Source of the DNA: DATAGF01 sp963834875 | Lineage (GTDB): Bacteria; Actinomycetota; Thermoleophilia; Miltoncostaeales; Miltoncostaeaceae | Reading direction: 5' to 3' | DNA: 64,000 nucleotides | NCBI GenBank assembly: GCA_963834875.1 | Contig: CAWIDG010000033.1 | Location: forward strand, 186,001 to 250,000 | Shown: piece by piece, positions 36,219-47,003 of the stretch | How positions within the stretch are numbered: the stretch's first letter is position 1 | Layout of the letters: each line of letters starts with the position of its first letter | The notes under the pieces: generated by a model | Told to the model about the DNA's origin: nothing | Database searches by the model: none | What the model saw: only the letters and a program-made list of their open reading frames with translations | Made by a program: the position numbers and the translations under genes

Positions 36219-38742
36219 TCAACCGTCCCGTCCCAGAGCTCGCTCGCGCCCCAGCGGCTCGCGCTCGATCCAACGCGTCGCGGCCTCCTGACGTCCGTCT
36301 CGCGCCAGGTCGCGCTCGAGCCGGCGCAGTGCATCGTCGGCCGCGTCGACGTGGCGGCCGCCGAGCTCGTCGCCCTCGCGGCCGCGCTCGGGTCCGTCGG
36401 CCGACAGGTACAGGTGCGACCCGGCCCGCGCGCGTGACAGGGCCGTGTAGCCCCACTCCCTGTCGAGGCCGGCTGAGCCGAGCACGAAGGCGTGATCGAC
36501 GCTCATTCCCTGGGCCTTGTGGGCGGTGATGGCGTAGCCGTAGGCCAGGTGGCCATTTGCCAGGTAGGTCGGGCGACAGCTCGAGCATGGCGCCGGCGTC
36601 GCTCACGATCCGGAGGCCGCCCTCGCGCGCCAGGCCGAGCACGGTGGCGCGCATCCCGTTCTGGACCCCGAGGTGCGGATCGTTGCGCAGCGCCATCACC
36701 CGCTCGCCGGCGGCGACCGGCCCGCAGGGCAAGCTGGCGCTCGGGCCCTCCGACCTCGCCCGCAGCCACCAGCAGCCCCCGCGCGGCGCGCGAGAGCTCG
36801 GCGGCGTCCGTCAGGCGCGGGGCGATCATCAGGGCCTCGTGGCCCTGTCGGTGGGCGGCGAACCAGTCGGCCACCAGCTCGCGCCGCGCCGCCTCGGCTC
36901 CGGGAGCGACGTGGATGCGCCCGTGGGCCAGGTATGCATCGATGGCCTCGCGGGCCCGGCCCTCCCGGATCGCCACCAGGGCCTGGTGCTCCCAGCCGCG
37001 CTCCTGGCGTCGGTTGTCGGTCAGCTCGATCGCGCCCAGGCTCTGCGCCAGCGCCCGGAAGGATCCGCCGGCGGCGATCTCGGACAACTGGGCGTCGTCT
37101 CCGACCAGCACCAGCTTGGCGCCGGCCTCATGGGCATGGCGCGCCAGCTCGGCCAGGTCGCGCGTGCCCACCATGCCGGCCTCATCGAGCACGACCACGC
37201 TCATCGCGTGCAGCGGCGAGCGCTCGAGATCGCGCGCGTCGAGCAGCAGCCGCGCCAGCGTGCGCGAGGGGATCCCCGAGCCGGCCTCAGCTCCGTGGCC
37301 GCCCGCGCGGCCAGGGCCGCGCCGGTCACGTCGTAGCCGGCCGCTCCCAGGCCTCGCGCGCCGGCTGCAGGCGCGTGGGTCTTGCCCGAGCCCGCTCGCC
37401 CCAGCACGACCTGCAGGCCGTCGCCGCTTCCGGCGAGGCCGCGCACCATCGCCGCCTGCTCGTGCGACAGCTCGGGCCGGCCGGCGAGCACCGCCTCGAT
37501 CGTGCGCTCCTCCACCAGCCCGGCGCCCTCGCGCTGGCGCTCGATGGCTCCCTGCAGCAGCTCACGCTCGGTCGCCAGCAGCTCGGGTGTCGAGTAGCGC
37601 GCCGGGGCATGGGCCTCGTCGGGCGCGAGCAGCACCGCGTGCTCGGATGCCAGGAACAGGTCGGCCGCCTCGCCCAGCGCGCCGGCCCCCCACATCGGGC
37701 CGGCGCGCGCGCACAGCTCGCGCAGCGCATCCTGGCGCGTGAAGGTCGGCTGATGTGCGGTGAGCCCCTCCGGGCTCCCGAGCGCGTCGAAGAGCGGCGC
37801 GAGCTCGGCCCGGGTCGGGCTCGCGCACCTGTGCGCGCCAGAGCGTCGCCTCCAGCTCGCGCGGCCCGAAGCCGAGCTCACTGCGCTCGCGCGCGCCAGT
37901 CGGCGACCAGGTCCTCCCCGCGCACCGAGTAGTCCTTGGCGGCGCGCGTATCGAGCGCCGCCACCTCGGCGGCGCGACGGCCCGACTCGCCCGCGCTCGA
38001 CAAGGCGCTGCTCGATCTCGGCCCGGCGGCGGCTGAAGGCGGCTAGGACCTCGGGCGGGAAGCCGGCGATCTCGGCGGCGCCCTTGCATGACCGGGCCCC
38101 ACTCGACGCCGAGGTCCGTGCGTCAGCTGGTGGCGCAGCTCCTGCTTGGTAGACGTAGCCGGCGCTCTTGGCGTTGCGGTAGATCGCCCGCGAGTCCAAT
38201 GCCCCGAAGCGGCCCTCGGCGTCCTGGGCGATGTTGGCCACCAGCACGTGGGTGTGAAGGGCCGGGTCGCCGGCGCGCGAGGCGCGGTGGCGAAAGCCCG
38301 CGGCGACCAGCCCGAGGGCGGGCACGCGCTCGGCCCCGTTGTGGCCGCGGCGCAGGAAGGCGGCGTGGTCCTCGAGGTAGCCGATCGCCGCCTGCACGGC
38401 GCGCTCGTGGGCGCCGATCGCCGCCGCCCGCTGCTCGGGATCGCCGAGGGCGAACAGCAGCGACACCGACTTGGGCGCGCTGAAGGTGAGGTCAAAGCCG
38501 GGCGTGCGCGCCCGCCCGCCGGCCGGGCCCCGCACCAGCTGGGAGTCGTGGCGAGGATCGCGGCCGGCAAGCAGCGCGCGAAGCTCGGGCGCGCCGACCT
38601 CGCCCGACAGATCGAGGCCGCCGTCGGCCAGCCAGCGCCCGGGCGCCTCGTCGGCGCGCAGGTAGTAGTCCTCGCGGCCGGCGGCTACTGCAGAGAGGTA
38701 GTAGTCCTCGCTGCCTGATCCGAGCTTTCCGATGCTGAGCAC
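36219..38742 (-). pseudogene. traA: MobF/TrwC-type relaxase-helicase, several frameshifts
   Basis: Conjugative relaxase that would nick at oriT through an N-terminal Tyr (EDYYLSAVAAGREDYYLRAD) and a His cluster (ALHTHVLVANI). After the relaxase domain (FDLTFSAPKSVSLLFALGD) come RecD-like helicase motifs: Walker A VVLGRAGSGKTH, Walker B VVVLDEAGMVGTRDLAELA, VLVGDDAQL, and the terminal VDHAFVLGSAGLDREWGYTA and LSRARAGSHLYLSA. The frame changes at least five times (about 38130, 37900, 37280, 36740 and 36550). No other transfer genes are present. The start GTG at 38742 precedes LSIGKLGSGSEDYY. Confidence 0.82.
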
Positions 38743-38931
38743 GGGCGGCGACCTCCGCCCGATAAAGCCGCCAGGGCGGCGGTTGGCCCCTTTGTGCATC
38801 TGGATGCCAGTGTGTGAGGCGGTTCAGTTCGAGGGCTCGGCGGTCCGGTGCCGAAGTCGCCGAGCGCCTATCTGATGTCGGCTCCGGACATCGCGGGGGA
38901 GCCAAGTAGGGCTGTCAACAGTTCTCGATCC

Positions 38932-39222
38932 ATGGAGCATGGGCGTCGAGACTCGGACCTTCTGACGGTGGCTGAGGTCATGACGCGCTATCGGCTGCGG
39001 GACCGGCGCGCGGCGCGTCGCGTGATGGACGCCGCCGGCGGCTTCAAGGTCGGCGCGGGGCTGTTCGTCCGCCTCTCCGATCTCCTGGACTTCGAGGAGC
39101 GTCAGCGTCGCGATCGTCGCGGCGCGGGCCACTCCACCCCGGCGATCGCCCGCCGGCGAGTCGCCCGGCGCCCACTCGAGCCCGGGTGGTGGCGGGGCGA
39201 CGACTCCTCGCGGGCGGCATGA
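38932..39222 (+). CDS. Excisionase/AlpA-like small DNA-binding protein
   Basis: This 96-residue basic protein has a winged-helix-like start: LLTVAEVMTRYRLRDRRAAR, then RVMDAAGGFKVGAGLFVRLS, resembling MerR/Xis-type DNA-binding domains of integrative elements. It lies just upstream of the integrase, the usual place for xis. The frame is open from 38848, but the ATG at 38932 gives the more natural start. It could be the directionality factor. Confidence 0.65.
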   Translation: MEHGRRDSDLLTVAEVMTRYRLRDRRAARRVMDAAGGFKVGAGLFVRLSDLLDFEERQRRDRRGAGHSTPAIARRRVARRPLEPGWWRGDDSSRAA

Positions 39223-39314
39223 GCGCATTGCGCGAGAAAGCGCTTCCGGGCCAGCTTGACCTCTGTGCATGCGGCGGCGATAGGGTCGGCGCCCGTTCCG
39301 TCTCGGAGGTTCCG

Positions 39315-40589
39315 ATGACCAAGGCCTCGCGCCGCGGGTGGCGCGAGAAGATCGAGCCCGGCCTGTATCGAGCACACCGCGTGGCCTGTCCGTCGAGCAG
39401 CGATCACAGGACGGGGCGGCGGTGCACCTGTCCCTACGAGCTTCAGGTCCCGGGCGAACGACCCGGCCGGACGCGCTCTGTGACCTTCATCGGTAGCGCG
39501 CGCGAGGCGCGACAGGAAAGGCGCCGTCGGCTCGCCGCAGGCCGACCCGCCGCTTCTTCGCCGCAGACGAGCGACCACGGTGCGGAGACGCTCGATGAGT
39601 TTGCGGGCCAGTACCTTCGGGCGAGGGCCGCCGTCCTCGAGCCTCACACGATTGCGACGACCGAGCGCGCCTACCGCCTTCGGGTGTCTCCAGAGCTCGG
39701 TGGGCTCGCGCTCGGCGACATCACGCGCGAGCGAATCGAACTCTGGCTCGTGGGGCTTCGCCGAGTCGCATCGAGCCGCCGAATGGTCGTCGGTGCGGTG
39801 GCGGCCCTGCGGGTCATCCTCAGCGCCGCCGTCGAGTGGGAACGTTTGGCGAGTAATCCTGCGAAGGGTCTTCGCCTGCCGCCACCGCCGACGCAGGAGA
39901 TCCAGGCCGTCGAGCGCGTCCTCGACCCCGCCCAGGTCAACGCGCTGCTGACGCTGGGCACGACCCGCCTCCGCGTGGAGACGATGCTCCGTGCCGCCGC
40001 CGAGACCGGGCTCCGGCGGGGTGAGGTGATCGGCCTGCGCTGGCCGGACGTGAATCTCGTTGAGCGACGCCTCGAGGTACGCCGCAGCGTCTGGCAGGCG
40101 ACAGGGCCGGACGGCAGACCGACGAAGGGCGTGAAGACCGCCAAAGGACGCCGCGCTCGCCGCGTCGCGATTTCACACGCGTTCGCTGCACGCCTGGCCG
40201 AGTGGTACTCGGAGAGCGTCGTCGAGGGTGGGGCCGACGCTTCCGGGCACGTCTGGCCTGGGCGTCGCGGTGAGCCGATGGACGCTGGTACCCCGACCCA
40301 GGCGCTCGCCAGAGCGGCGATCAAGTCGGGGCTGGTCAACGATGGGGGGCGGCCGCTGGTGACGTTCCACGGCCTCCGTCACACGGCCGCGAGCATCATG
40401 CTCGCCCACGACGTCCCCCTGATCGTGGTTTCGCGTCAGCTCGGCCACGTCAATCCCCAGGTGACTGCGGAGGTCTACGCCCACCTCCTCAACGACTCTC
40501 AGCTCGACCTCGCCGCCGGCGCATTCGAGGAGCTGGGGATGGACGTCGCCATGGGGGAGACCATGGGGGAGCGAAAGCGGATTCCCTGA
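39315..40589 (+). CDS. int: Tyrosine site-specific integrase of the island
   Basis: This 424-residue phage-type integrase has an AP2/arm-binding N-terminus (WREKIEPGLYRAH, CTCPYELQVPG), a core-binding SAM-like domain (LDEFAGQYLRARAAVLEPHT) and a catalytic domain with Arg in TGLRRGEVIGLRW, HGLRHTAAS and the nucleophile Tyr in VTAEVYAHLL. GGAGG precedes the ATG at 39315. It ends 41 bp before the attR copy of tRNA-Arg, as expected for the enzyme that made the insertion. The last residues MGETMGER derive from a repeat that also occurs at the island left end. Confidence 0.93.
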   Translation: MTKASRRGWREKIEPGLYRAHRVACPSSSDHRTGRRCTCPYELQVPGERPGRTRSVTFIGSAREARQERRRRLAAGRPAASSPQTSDHGAETLDEFAGQYLRARAAVLEPHTIATTERAYRLRVSPELGGLALGDITRERIELWLVGLRRVASSRRMVVGAVAALRVILSAAVEWERLASNPAKGLRLPPPPTQEIQAVERVLDPAQVNALLTLGTTRLRVETMLRAAAETGLRRGEVIGLRWPDVNLVERRLEVRRSVWQATGPDGRPTKGVKTAKGRRARRVAISHAFAARLAEWYSESVVEGGADASGHVWPGRRGEPMDAGTPTQALARAAIKSGLVNDGGRPLVTFHGLRHTAASIMLAHDVPLIVVSRQLGHVNPQVTAEVYAHLLNDSQLDLAAGAFEELGMDVAMGETMGERKRIP

Positions 40590-40630
40590 TCCCGTTTGGC
40601 GAGAGGGATCTCAGGAAAGATCGGCCAAGC

Positions 40631-40674
40631 TTCCTAAACCTGGTGTCGCAGGTTCGACTCCTGCCGGGGGCATC
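40631..40674 (+). repeat. attR: tRNA-Arg 3' half, copy 2 of 5
   Basis: Exact 44-bp copy of 11079-11122. It defines a 29.5-kb island and also forms the left boundary of the next cassette. It lacks the 5' half of the tRNA, so it is not a tRNA gene. Confidence 0.93.
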
Positions 40675-40735
40675 GGGCGCCAGGCGGCTCTGCGGGGCTG
40701 ACCCCCGGCCCAGCCTGAAATAGCCTCGGCCCACG

Positions 40736-43696
40736 ATGGGGGTCCAGAGCCACGCCGCTCCACTGCTGGCCCAGAGGATCCACGGCCGCGGCGCGGTCCA
40801 GGACGCGCTGACGGCGCTGGTGGCCTCGGAGCAGGGCGGGCCGTTGGCGCTGGTGGGGGAGGCCGGGATCGGCAAGTCGCGCATGGCCGCCTGGACTGGC
40901 GAGCGTGCGCGTGAGGCGCGGCAGGTCGTGGTTGAGGGACGGGCCCTGCTCGGGCTGGCCGAGCCGCTGGTCGTCTTCCGCGACCTGGTTCGGGCCGCCG
41001 GGCGCGAGGGCCTGACGCCGCGCTCGCGCGATCCCCTGGCCGCCGGCTTCCCCGCCCAGCTGCTGCCCGAGCTCGGCGCCAGCGCGGTCGAGGCGGGCAA
41101 CCTGGGCGCCACCTTCGAGGCCGCCGCGCGCTACCTGCGCGAGCTTGCCGGCTCCCGTGGGTCCCTGGTCGTGCTCGAGGACCTGCACTGGGCCGACGCC
41201 ACCAGCCTCTCATTGGTGCCTTTCGTCGCCCGCGCGCTGCGGGGCTCGCCAGTGGCCCTGCTGGTGACCTTCCGGCCCGAGGTCAACGCCGCCGCCGCCG
41301 CCCTCGCCGCGATGCGCGCCGAGCTGCGCCGCGACCGCCTGCTCGAGGAGCTCGCCCTGGAGCCGCTGGCCCCCGAGGCGGCCGCCGCGATGCTGTCGGA
41401 GGTGCTCGGGCGCGAGCCGGCTCCCGAGGTCCGGGCCGAGCTGTTGCGCCTGGCGGGCGGCAACCCGTTCGCGCTCGAGGAGCTGGCGCGCGCGGCCGTC
41501 GAGTCGGGTTGGCTCGACCCGGCCACGGGCCGGCGCAGGGGCACCGGCGCGGTCGAGCTGCCCTGGACGCTGGCCGACTCGATCCGGGCCCGCGCCGCCC
41601 GCCTTGCGCCGGAGGAGCGCGAGATGCTCGCTTGGGCGGCGGCCATCGGCGAGCGCTTCGACCTGAGGCTGCTGGTGCGCGCCTCCGGCGCCTCCCGCGA
41701 TGAGGTGTTGCGGGCCATGGCGGGGCTGGCCGGCGCGGGCATGATCGTGGAGCCTCCCGACGACGCCTCGGGGCAGCGGCTCGCCTTCCGTCACGCGCTG
41801 GTCCACGAGGCGCTCGGCCAGGAGGGCCTCGCCGCCCTGCGCCAGGGCCGCCACGCCCGCATCCTCGCGGCCGCCGAGGCGATGGTGGCCGACGGGGAGA
41901 TCGCGGTGGCGGCCGCCGAGCTGGCACGCCAGGCGATCGCGGCCGGCGATCGGGCGCGGGCGCTTCGGCACTCACGCGCCGCCGCGGCCGGGGCCGAGGA
42001 GCTCGGCGCCGTCGAGGAGGCCGTCGACCACCTCGATCGGGCGCTGTCGCTGTGGAGCGAGGCCGACGGGCTCGAGCTGCGCGCCGAGCTGCTGATGGCG
42101 TGCGGGCGCATGCGCACGCCATGCGGCGCGCGGCGAGCACACGGGCCGTCGAGCTGCTGGAGCTGGCCCGTGACGCGCACCAGGAGCTCGGCGTCGCGGC
42201 GGAGGCCGCGCTCTGCCGCGCTCTCCTCGCCGACGGCGGGGTGGTTCGTGGACGGGCGTCGTCGCTCGACGAGTGGGAGGAGGCGATCGCGGAGCTGCGG
42301 AGCACCGGCGACCCGCGGGGGTTGCGCACCGCGCTCGCGGCGCAGGCCAGGACGCTGGCGTCCGAGCAGCTCGCCGGCCCCGCCGTGCGCGCTGCCGAGG
42401 GGGGGCTCGCGCTCGTCCCGCACGCGACGACGGCCGAGGAGGCCCGCGACCGGATCAGCCTGCTGGCGACGCTCGGGATGATCCGGCTCTGGCAGTGCGA
42501 CCGCGTCGCCGGGCGCGGGTTGCTCGAGGAGGCCGCGCAACTGGCCCTCGAGCACCACGACGACGTGAGCGCTGCGCGCGCCAACCACCTGCTCGCGACC
42601 AGCAACCTGCTGCTCATCCCGGCGTCCGAGGCGACCGTGCTCATCGGCGCCGCCGCCGAGCTCGTCGCCCGGCACGGGCTCCACGCCGTGCAGGCGGAGT
42701 ACGTTGCCTGTCAGACCTGGATGAGCGTGCGCGCCGGCGATCGGGAGCGGACCGAGCGGCTGATCGCGGACGCCGAGGCACTGCTCGACCCGGAGGAGCC
42801 GGACCCGTACCCGCGCTGGATATCGGCCGAGGCGCGCGCCGACCTGCTCGTCGATCGCGGCCGATCTCGCCGGAGCGGAGGCCGCCCGGCTCGCCCTCGC
42901 CGAGGACGCGATGTCCACCGCGTGGACGCGCCTCGCTGACTACTCGCACGACGCGGCCGCGGTCGCCCGCCTGCTGGCCGGGCGACCCCTCCGGGGCCCG
43001 CACGCTGCTGGAGTCGTCCTTCCAGCGCTGCCTCGAGCTCATCGAGCGCGGCGCGGCGGAGCTGGAGGTGGTGCCCCCGAAGGTCCAGGTGCTTGTGGCG
43101 GCGGGCGACCTCGATTCGGCGCGGCGCCTGGTGGCCTGGGGCCGCGGCCTCCTCGCCGACCACCCGCAGCTTCGCTACTGCGCCGCCCTGCTCGATCTCA
43201 TGGACGCACCCGCGCGCGCCGCCCTGGACGTCGAGGCGGCGGCGCTGGGCACCGAGGCGCACGGATGGACGTTCGTCGCCGCGACGGACCGGATGGTGGC
43301 CGCTGGGATCGCCGCGGGCGCGGAGGGCGGGCGGGCGGCGGCGGTGGACCTGGTGCGCGCTGCGCGCGAGCGCTTCGCGCGAGCTGGGATGCGAGGGCTG
43401 GGTGCGCCGGGCCGACGAGACCCTGCGGCGCCTCGGGGAGCGCGCCCCGAGCAGGGCGGGCACCGGCGCCGGCGGCCTGTCGGCCCGCGAGCTGGAGGTG
43501 CTCGGCCTGGTGGCCGAGGGGCTCACCAACCGCCAGATCGCCGAGCGCCTGGTGATCAGCGAGCACACGGCGATCCGGCACGTGGCCAACGTCTTCCGCA
43601 AGCTGGGCGTCGAGCAACCGCGCGGCGGCGGTCCGGCTGGGGGGCGAGCGGGGGTTGATCGCGCCCGACATGGCAAGCCGTCCGGAGGCCGAATAG
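40736..43696 (+). CDS. LAL-type AAA-LuxR regulator of a different subfamily, several frameshifts
   Basis: First gene of cassette II. AAA/STAND ATPase with Walker A LVGEAGIGKSRMAAW and Walker B LVVLEDLHWADATSL, a long TPR-like region, and a C-terminal LuxR HTH (LSARELEVLGLVAEGLTNRQ, ISEHTAIRHVANVFRKLGV). It is clearly distinct from LAL-1 to LAL-3. The frame changes near 42110, 42860, 42960-43010, 43390 and 43615, yet every segment keeps good codon usage. The total of about 986 residues ends at TAG 43694-43696. It probably controls the aldehyde dehydrogenase that follows. Confidence 0.83.
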
Positions 43697-43743
43697 CAAG
43701 ACCTTGGGATGGCCACGGCGAGGGGCGGCCCTAGCGTGAGGCC

Positions 43744-44108
43744 ATGTTCGAGACATCGGATGGAACCCCCACCGACTTCGCGTCGTTCCAAGCCAGCCGC
43801 CGCCGCTTCCTCGACGGGCTGGCCGCGGACGCGCTCCTGACCCGGATCGAGCGCGCCGGCCGCACCGTCGAGTCACACAGCGAGGAGACCCCGATGAGCC
43901 CCCGATCGTCATCGAGGGCGACCTCGTGATCCTGACCGGCGAGCGCCGCCTGGTGCTCGGCTACTTCTCGCCCGCCCAGCGCGACCTCGCCGACGTCGTC
44001 CGCGACCAACTGGGCCTCTGCGACGAGGCCTTCGGCGTGGGCCAGGTCGGCCGCGTCCGGATCTCCGTCGAGCGTCTGCCCGACCAGGCTCCGGGAGGCG
44101 GGCGTTGA
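43744..44108 (+). CDS. Unrecognised small protein, one frameshift
   Basis: The first frame reads MFETSDGTPTDFASFQASRR, then FLDGLAADALLTRIERAGRT. After a lost base in a C run near 43903 the second reads IVIEGDLVILTGERRLVLGY, then FSPAQRDLADVVRDQLGLCD. Joined they give about 120 residues. No domain is recognised. The stop overlaps a TTG start of the aldehyde dehydrogenase, so it may be a partner protein. Confidence 0.5.
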
Positions 44109-45612
44109 GCACGCTCGCCCCACCTGCTGGCCGGGCCCGCGAGGCCCGAGGGCGCCCTGGCCGAGTGGGCCGCCGTCGCCGAGTGCCCCAAGGAGCTGCT
44201 GGTGGCCGGCCGCTGGCGGCCGGCGCGCTCGGGCCGCACCCTGGCCGTCGAGGACCCCTCGACGGGCGAGGCGCTCTGCGTCGTCGCCGACGCCGGCACG
44301 GCCGACGCGCTCGACGCGCTCGAGGCCGCGCACGCCGCGCAGGCGGGCTGGGCGGCGACGCCGGCCCGCGATCGGGCCCGTGTCCTGCGGCGCGCCGCCG
44401 ACGAGCTGGAGCGCCGGTCCGACACGCTCGCGATGCTGATCACGCTCGAGATGGGCAAGCCGCTGGCCGAGTCGGCCGACGAGGTCGCTTTCGCCCGCGA
44501 GTACCTCGAGTGGTGCGCCGAGGAGGCCGTGCGGGTGGCCGGGACCTGCTCGGAGGGCCCCGACGGCTCGACCCACGTGATGGTGCGCCGTCGCCCCGTG
44601 GGCCCGTGCCTGATCGTCACGCCCTGGAACTTCCCCCTCGCAGTCCCCGCCCGCGGCGTCGCCGCCGCGCTGGCGGCCGGCTGCACCGTGATCCTGCGCC
44701 CCTCGGCGCTCACGCCCCAGTCGGCCCTCGCGCTCGCCGGGATCCTCCAGCAGGCGGGCCTCCCGGCCGGCGCGCTCAACGTGGTCGTCTCCTCCGAGGA
44801 TGGCGCCACCGATCCACTGCTGGCCGACGGGCGCCTTCGCAAGCTGACGTTCACCGGGTCGACGGCCGTCGGGCGCCACCTGATCGCCCGCTCGGCCGAC
44901 CAGGTCCTGCGCCTGAGCGTCGAGCTCGGCGGCCAGGCCCCCTTCATCGTCCTCGCCGACGCCGACCTCGACGCCGCAGTCGCCGGCGCGGTGGCCGCGA
45001 AGATGCGCAACGGCGGCGAGGCCTGCACCGCGGCCAACCGCTTCTACGTGGACCGCGAGGTGGCGGGCGAGTTCACTGAGCGCCTGGCCGAGCGGCTGGC
45101 CGAGCTCGAGGTCGGGCGCGGCACCGAAGCCGGCGTCCAGCTCGGCCCCATGATCGGCGAGCGCCAGCGCCGCCGCCTGGTCGAGCTGGTGGACGACGCG
45201 ATCGCCTGCGGCGCGACGGTCGCCCTCGCCGGCGGCGCTCTCGCCGGCCCGGGGCACTACTTCGCGCCGGTCGTGCTGACCGACGTGCCCGACGAGGCCC
45301 GCGTGATGGGCGAGGAGATCTTCGGGCCGATCGCCCCGATCCGGATCGTTCGACGGCGAGGCCGACGCGATCGAGCAGGCCAACCGGAGCGAGCACGGCC
45401 TGGCCGCCTACCTCTACACGCGCGACCTCGACGCCGCCCTGCGGGTGGGCGACGCCCTGGAGGTCGGGATGGTCGCCGTCAACCGCGGCCGCGTGTCCTC
45501 GGCGGCCGCCCCCTTCTGCGGCGTCAAGCAGTCGGGCTTCGGGCAGGCTGGGGGCCCCGGCGCCCTGGACGACTACCTGGAGACGCGGGTCCTGAGCGTC
45601 GCCCGGGGCTGA
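44105..45612 (+). CDS. NAD(P)-dependent aldehyde dehydrogenase (succinate-semialdehyde type), two +1 frameshifts
   Basis: 501 residues after two single-base corrections (near 44122 and 45348). ALDH signatures: TPWNFPLAVPARGVAAALAA, FTGSTAVGRHLIA, general-base Glu in VELGGQAPFIVLADADLD, nucleophile Cys in GGEACTAANRFYV, and MGEEIFGPIAP. The second frame ends VNRGRVSSAAAPFCGVKQSG. Overall it resembles succinate-semialdehyde dehydrogenases (GabD-like), but the substrate is inferred. The start is unsure: TTG 44105 (overlapping the previous stop) or GTG 44202. It is the last gene of cassette II. Confidence 0.88.
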
Positions 45613-45775
45613 CCTCCTGGTGGGCCGGACGCACGCGGCGGCCAGCTATGGACGCAACAGCGGCGCAACACGCTCGGCCTCGCCAGCGCTCGGGCTCTAC
45701 CGCCTCCGTGCGCGGGAAACCCATCAGCCGGGGCAACGGGCGAGGGGCGGCGTGCTCTGGCGAGGCCGCGACCAC

Positions 45776-45821
45776 GTTTCCTAAACCTGGTGTCGCAGGT
45801 TCGACTCCTGCCGGGGGCATC
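45776..45821 (+). repeat. tRNA-Arg 3' half, copy 3 of 5
   Basis: Forty-six bases identical to the tRNA-Arg gene, two bases longer at the left than copy 2. It separates cassette II from cassette III. The 163 bp between the aldehyde dehydrogenase stop and this site hold no gene. Confidence 0.9.
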
Positions 45822-45918
45822 GCCCTTCCCGTGCCGCTTCGGTTCCGGCAGGGGTCGCGGATGCGGGCCGGACACTTCGCCGTACTCGACGCGACCGTTA
45901 TCGGCCGTCCTCCTCGCG

Positions 45919-45959
45919 CGCCATGCAGGGACGCTCCCGCGCAGCATCCCTGCATGGCG
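45919..45959. terminator. 13-bp perfect hairpin, cassette III
   Basis: CGCCATGCAGGGA and its exact complement TCCCTGCATGGCG are separated by 15 bp. It lies 15 bp beyond the stop of the minus-strand gene at 45975 and has no U tract. It may terminate that gene or insulate it from the att side. Confidence 0.65.
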
Positions 45960-45974
45960 TGATCGTGCAACGCG

Positions 45975-46805
45975 CTACCCGGTGACCGTGCCCACCTCGA
46001 CGGCCGTGATCACGACGTCGTCCACGTCGAGGTGCTCGTCGAAGTCCGCATTGCACCGCAGCGCGATCCTCGTGTCGGCCGGGGCGTCGGTGAGCACCCC
46101 GGTCAGCGCGGCGGCGTCGGTGCTGCCGAGCGAACCGCGCACGTCCAGCCCCTCGACCTGCACATCGTCGAGCGTGGTGGCGCTGTCCTGGACGAGCCCG
46201 CAGGTGGCGCCCTGGATCGCCGGGTTCCCGTTGTTGCGCATGGTGAACTTGGCCTGCACCAGCCAGTTGTCCGCCGGCAGCACGACCGACAGCAGGTTGG
46301 GGCAGGACGCGAGGGCCAGGGTGCAGGTGGGGACGTGCTCGTTCTCCGTCGTCGCCAGCCGCACCCGGGCCTCGAGGGCCGTCTCGGCGTCCGGCGCGAT
46401 GTCGGCGAGGCGGATGCTCTCGTCCTGGATCTCGGAGCTGCGGACGGCATCGGCCTGGATCTCCGAGCTCCGCACCGCGTCGTCCTGGATCTCCGAGCGC
46501 ACGGCGTCGCCTGGATCTCCGGGGCGCACGGCGTCGTCCTGGATCTCCGAGCTGCGGACCGCGTCCGCGCGGATCTCCGGGCTGCGCACCGCGTCGGCCT
46601 GGATCTCCGGCGAGCGGACCGCGTCGGTCTTGATCTGCGGCGCGCCGACGCTGTCGCGCGCCAGTGTCGCGGCCGTCGCCGTGCCGCCCAGCGCGACGAA
46701 CAGCGCCAGGGTGGCGACGACCTTCGAGTAGCTGAGCCGGGCGAGCAGACCCCTCGGGGCGCCGTCGCCGTCGTTCGCGTGGATGTCCTGCCTGCCGTGC
46801 CTCAC
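45975..46805 (-). CDS. Exported protein with tandem decapeptide repeats
   Basis: The only gene of cassette III, 276 residues. A short basic start (RHGRQDIHANDGD) leads to the signal/anchor helix YSKVVATLALFVALGGTATAA. Then come about eight ten-residue repeats of the type DAVRSSEIQA (residues about 60-130), probably a beta-solenoid stalk. The C-terminal globular domain is beta-rich (NLLSVVLPADNWLVQAKFTM, VVITAVEV). Proteins of this plan are common in Thermoleophilia and of unknown function. One repeat unit is damaged (DAVRPGDPGDAVRSEI), probably by paired indels. Confidence 0.82.
   Translation of the reverse strand: MRHGRQDIHANDGDGAPRGLLARLSYSKVVATLALFVALGGTATAATLARDSVGAPQIKTDAVRSPEIQADAVRSPEIRADAVRSSEIQDDAVRPGDPGDAVRSEIQDDAVRSSEIQADAVRSSEIQDESIRLADIAPDAETALEARVRLATTENEHVPTCTLALASCPNLLSVVLPADNWLVQAKFTMRNNGNPAIQGATCGLVQDSATTLDDVQVEGLDVRGSLGSTDAAALTGVLTDAPADTRIALRCNADFDEHLDVDDVVITAVEVGTVTG
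46420..46651. repeat. 30-bp tandem repeats encoding DAVRSSEI units
   Basis: About eight imperfect 30-bp units containing TGGATCTC and GC(A/G)CC within the coding frame of the exported protein. They give the decapeptide pattern. This is a coding tandem repeat and could change in copy number. Confidence 0.8.
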
Positions 46806-47003
46806 GGCTCCTCCTCATTCGCTGGGTCGCCCCGGTTCGTACCTGGGAGGACGCCGCGCCCGGCGTCGTATTCCCCGCCGGGCGCGCGGGGGTCAGGCGG
46901 GAGAGCCGTCGTGACGCTGGGCGTCGGGCGGCCGCCGCGCTGGGTGCGGTGGGCCGCGGCGAGGGCTCGCCGGACCTATCCGACCGCCGCGAGCTTCGCC
47001 GGC

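Noticed and set aside
46420..46651. CRISPR array
   Set aside because: The 30-bp repeats are adjacent without spacers, imperfect, and lie in frame within an exported protein, where they encode decapeptides.
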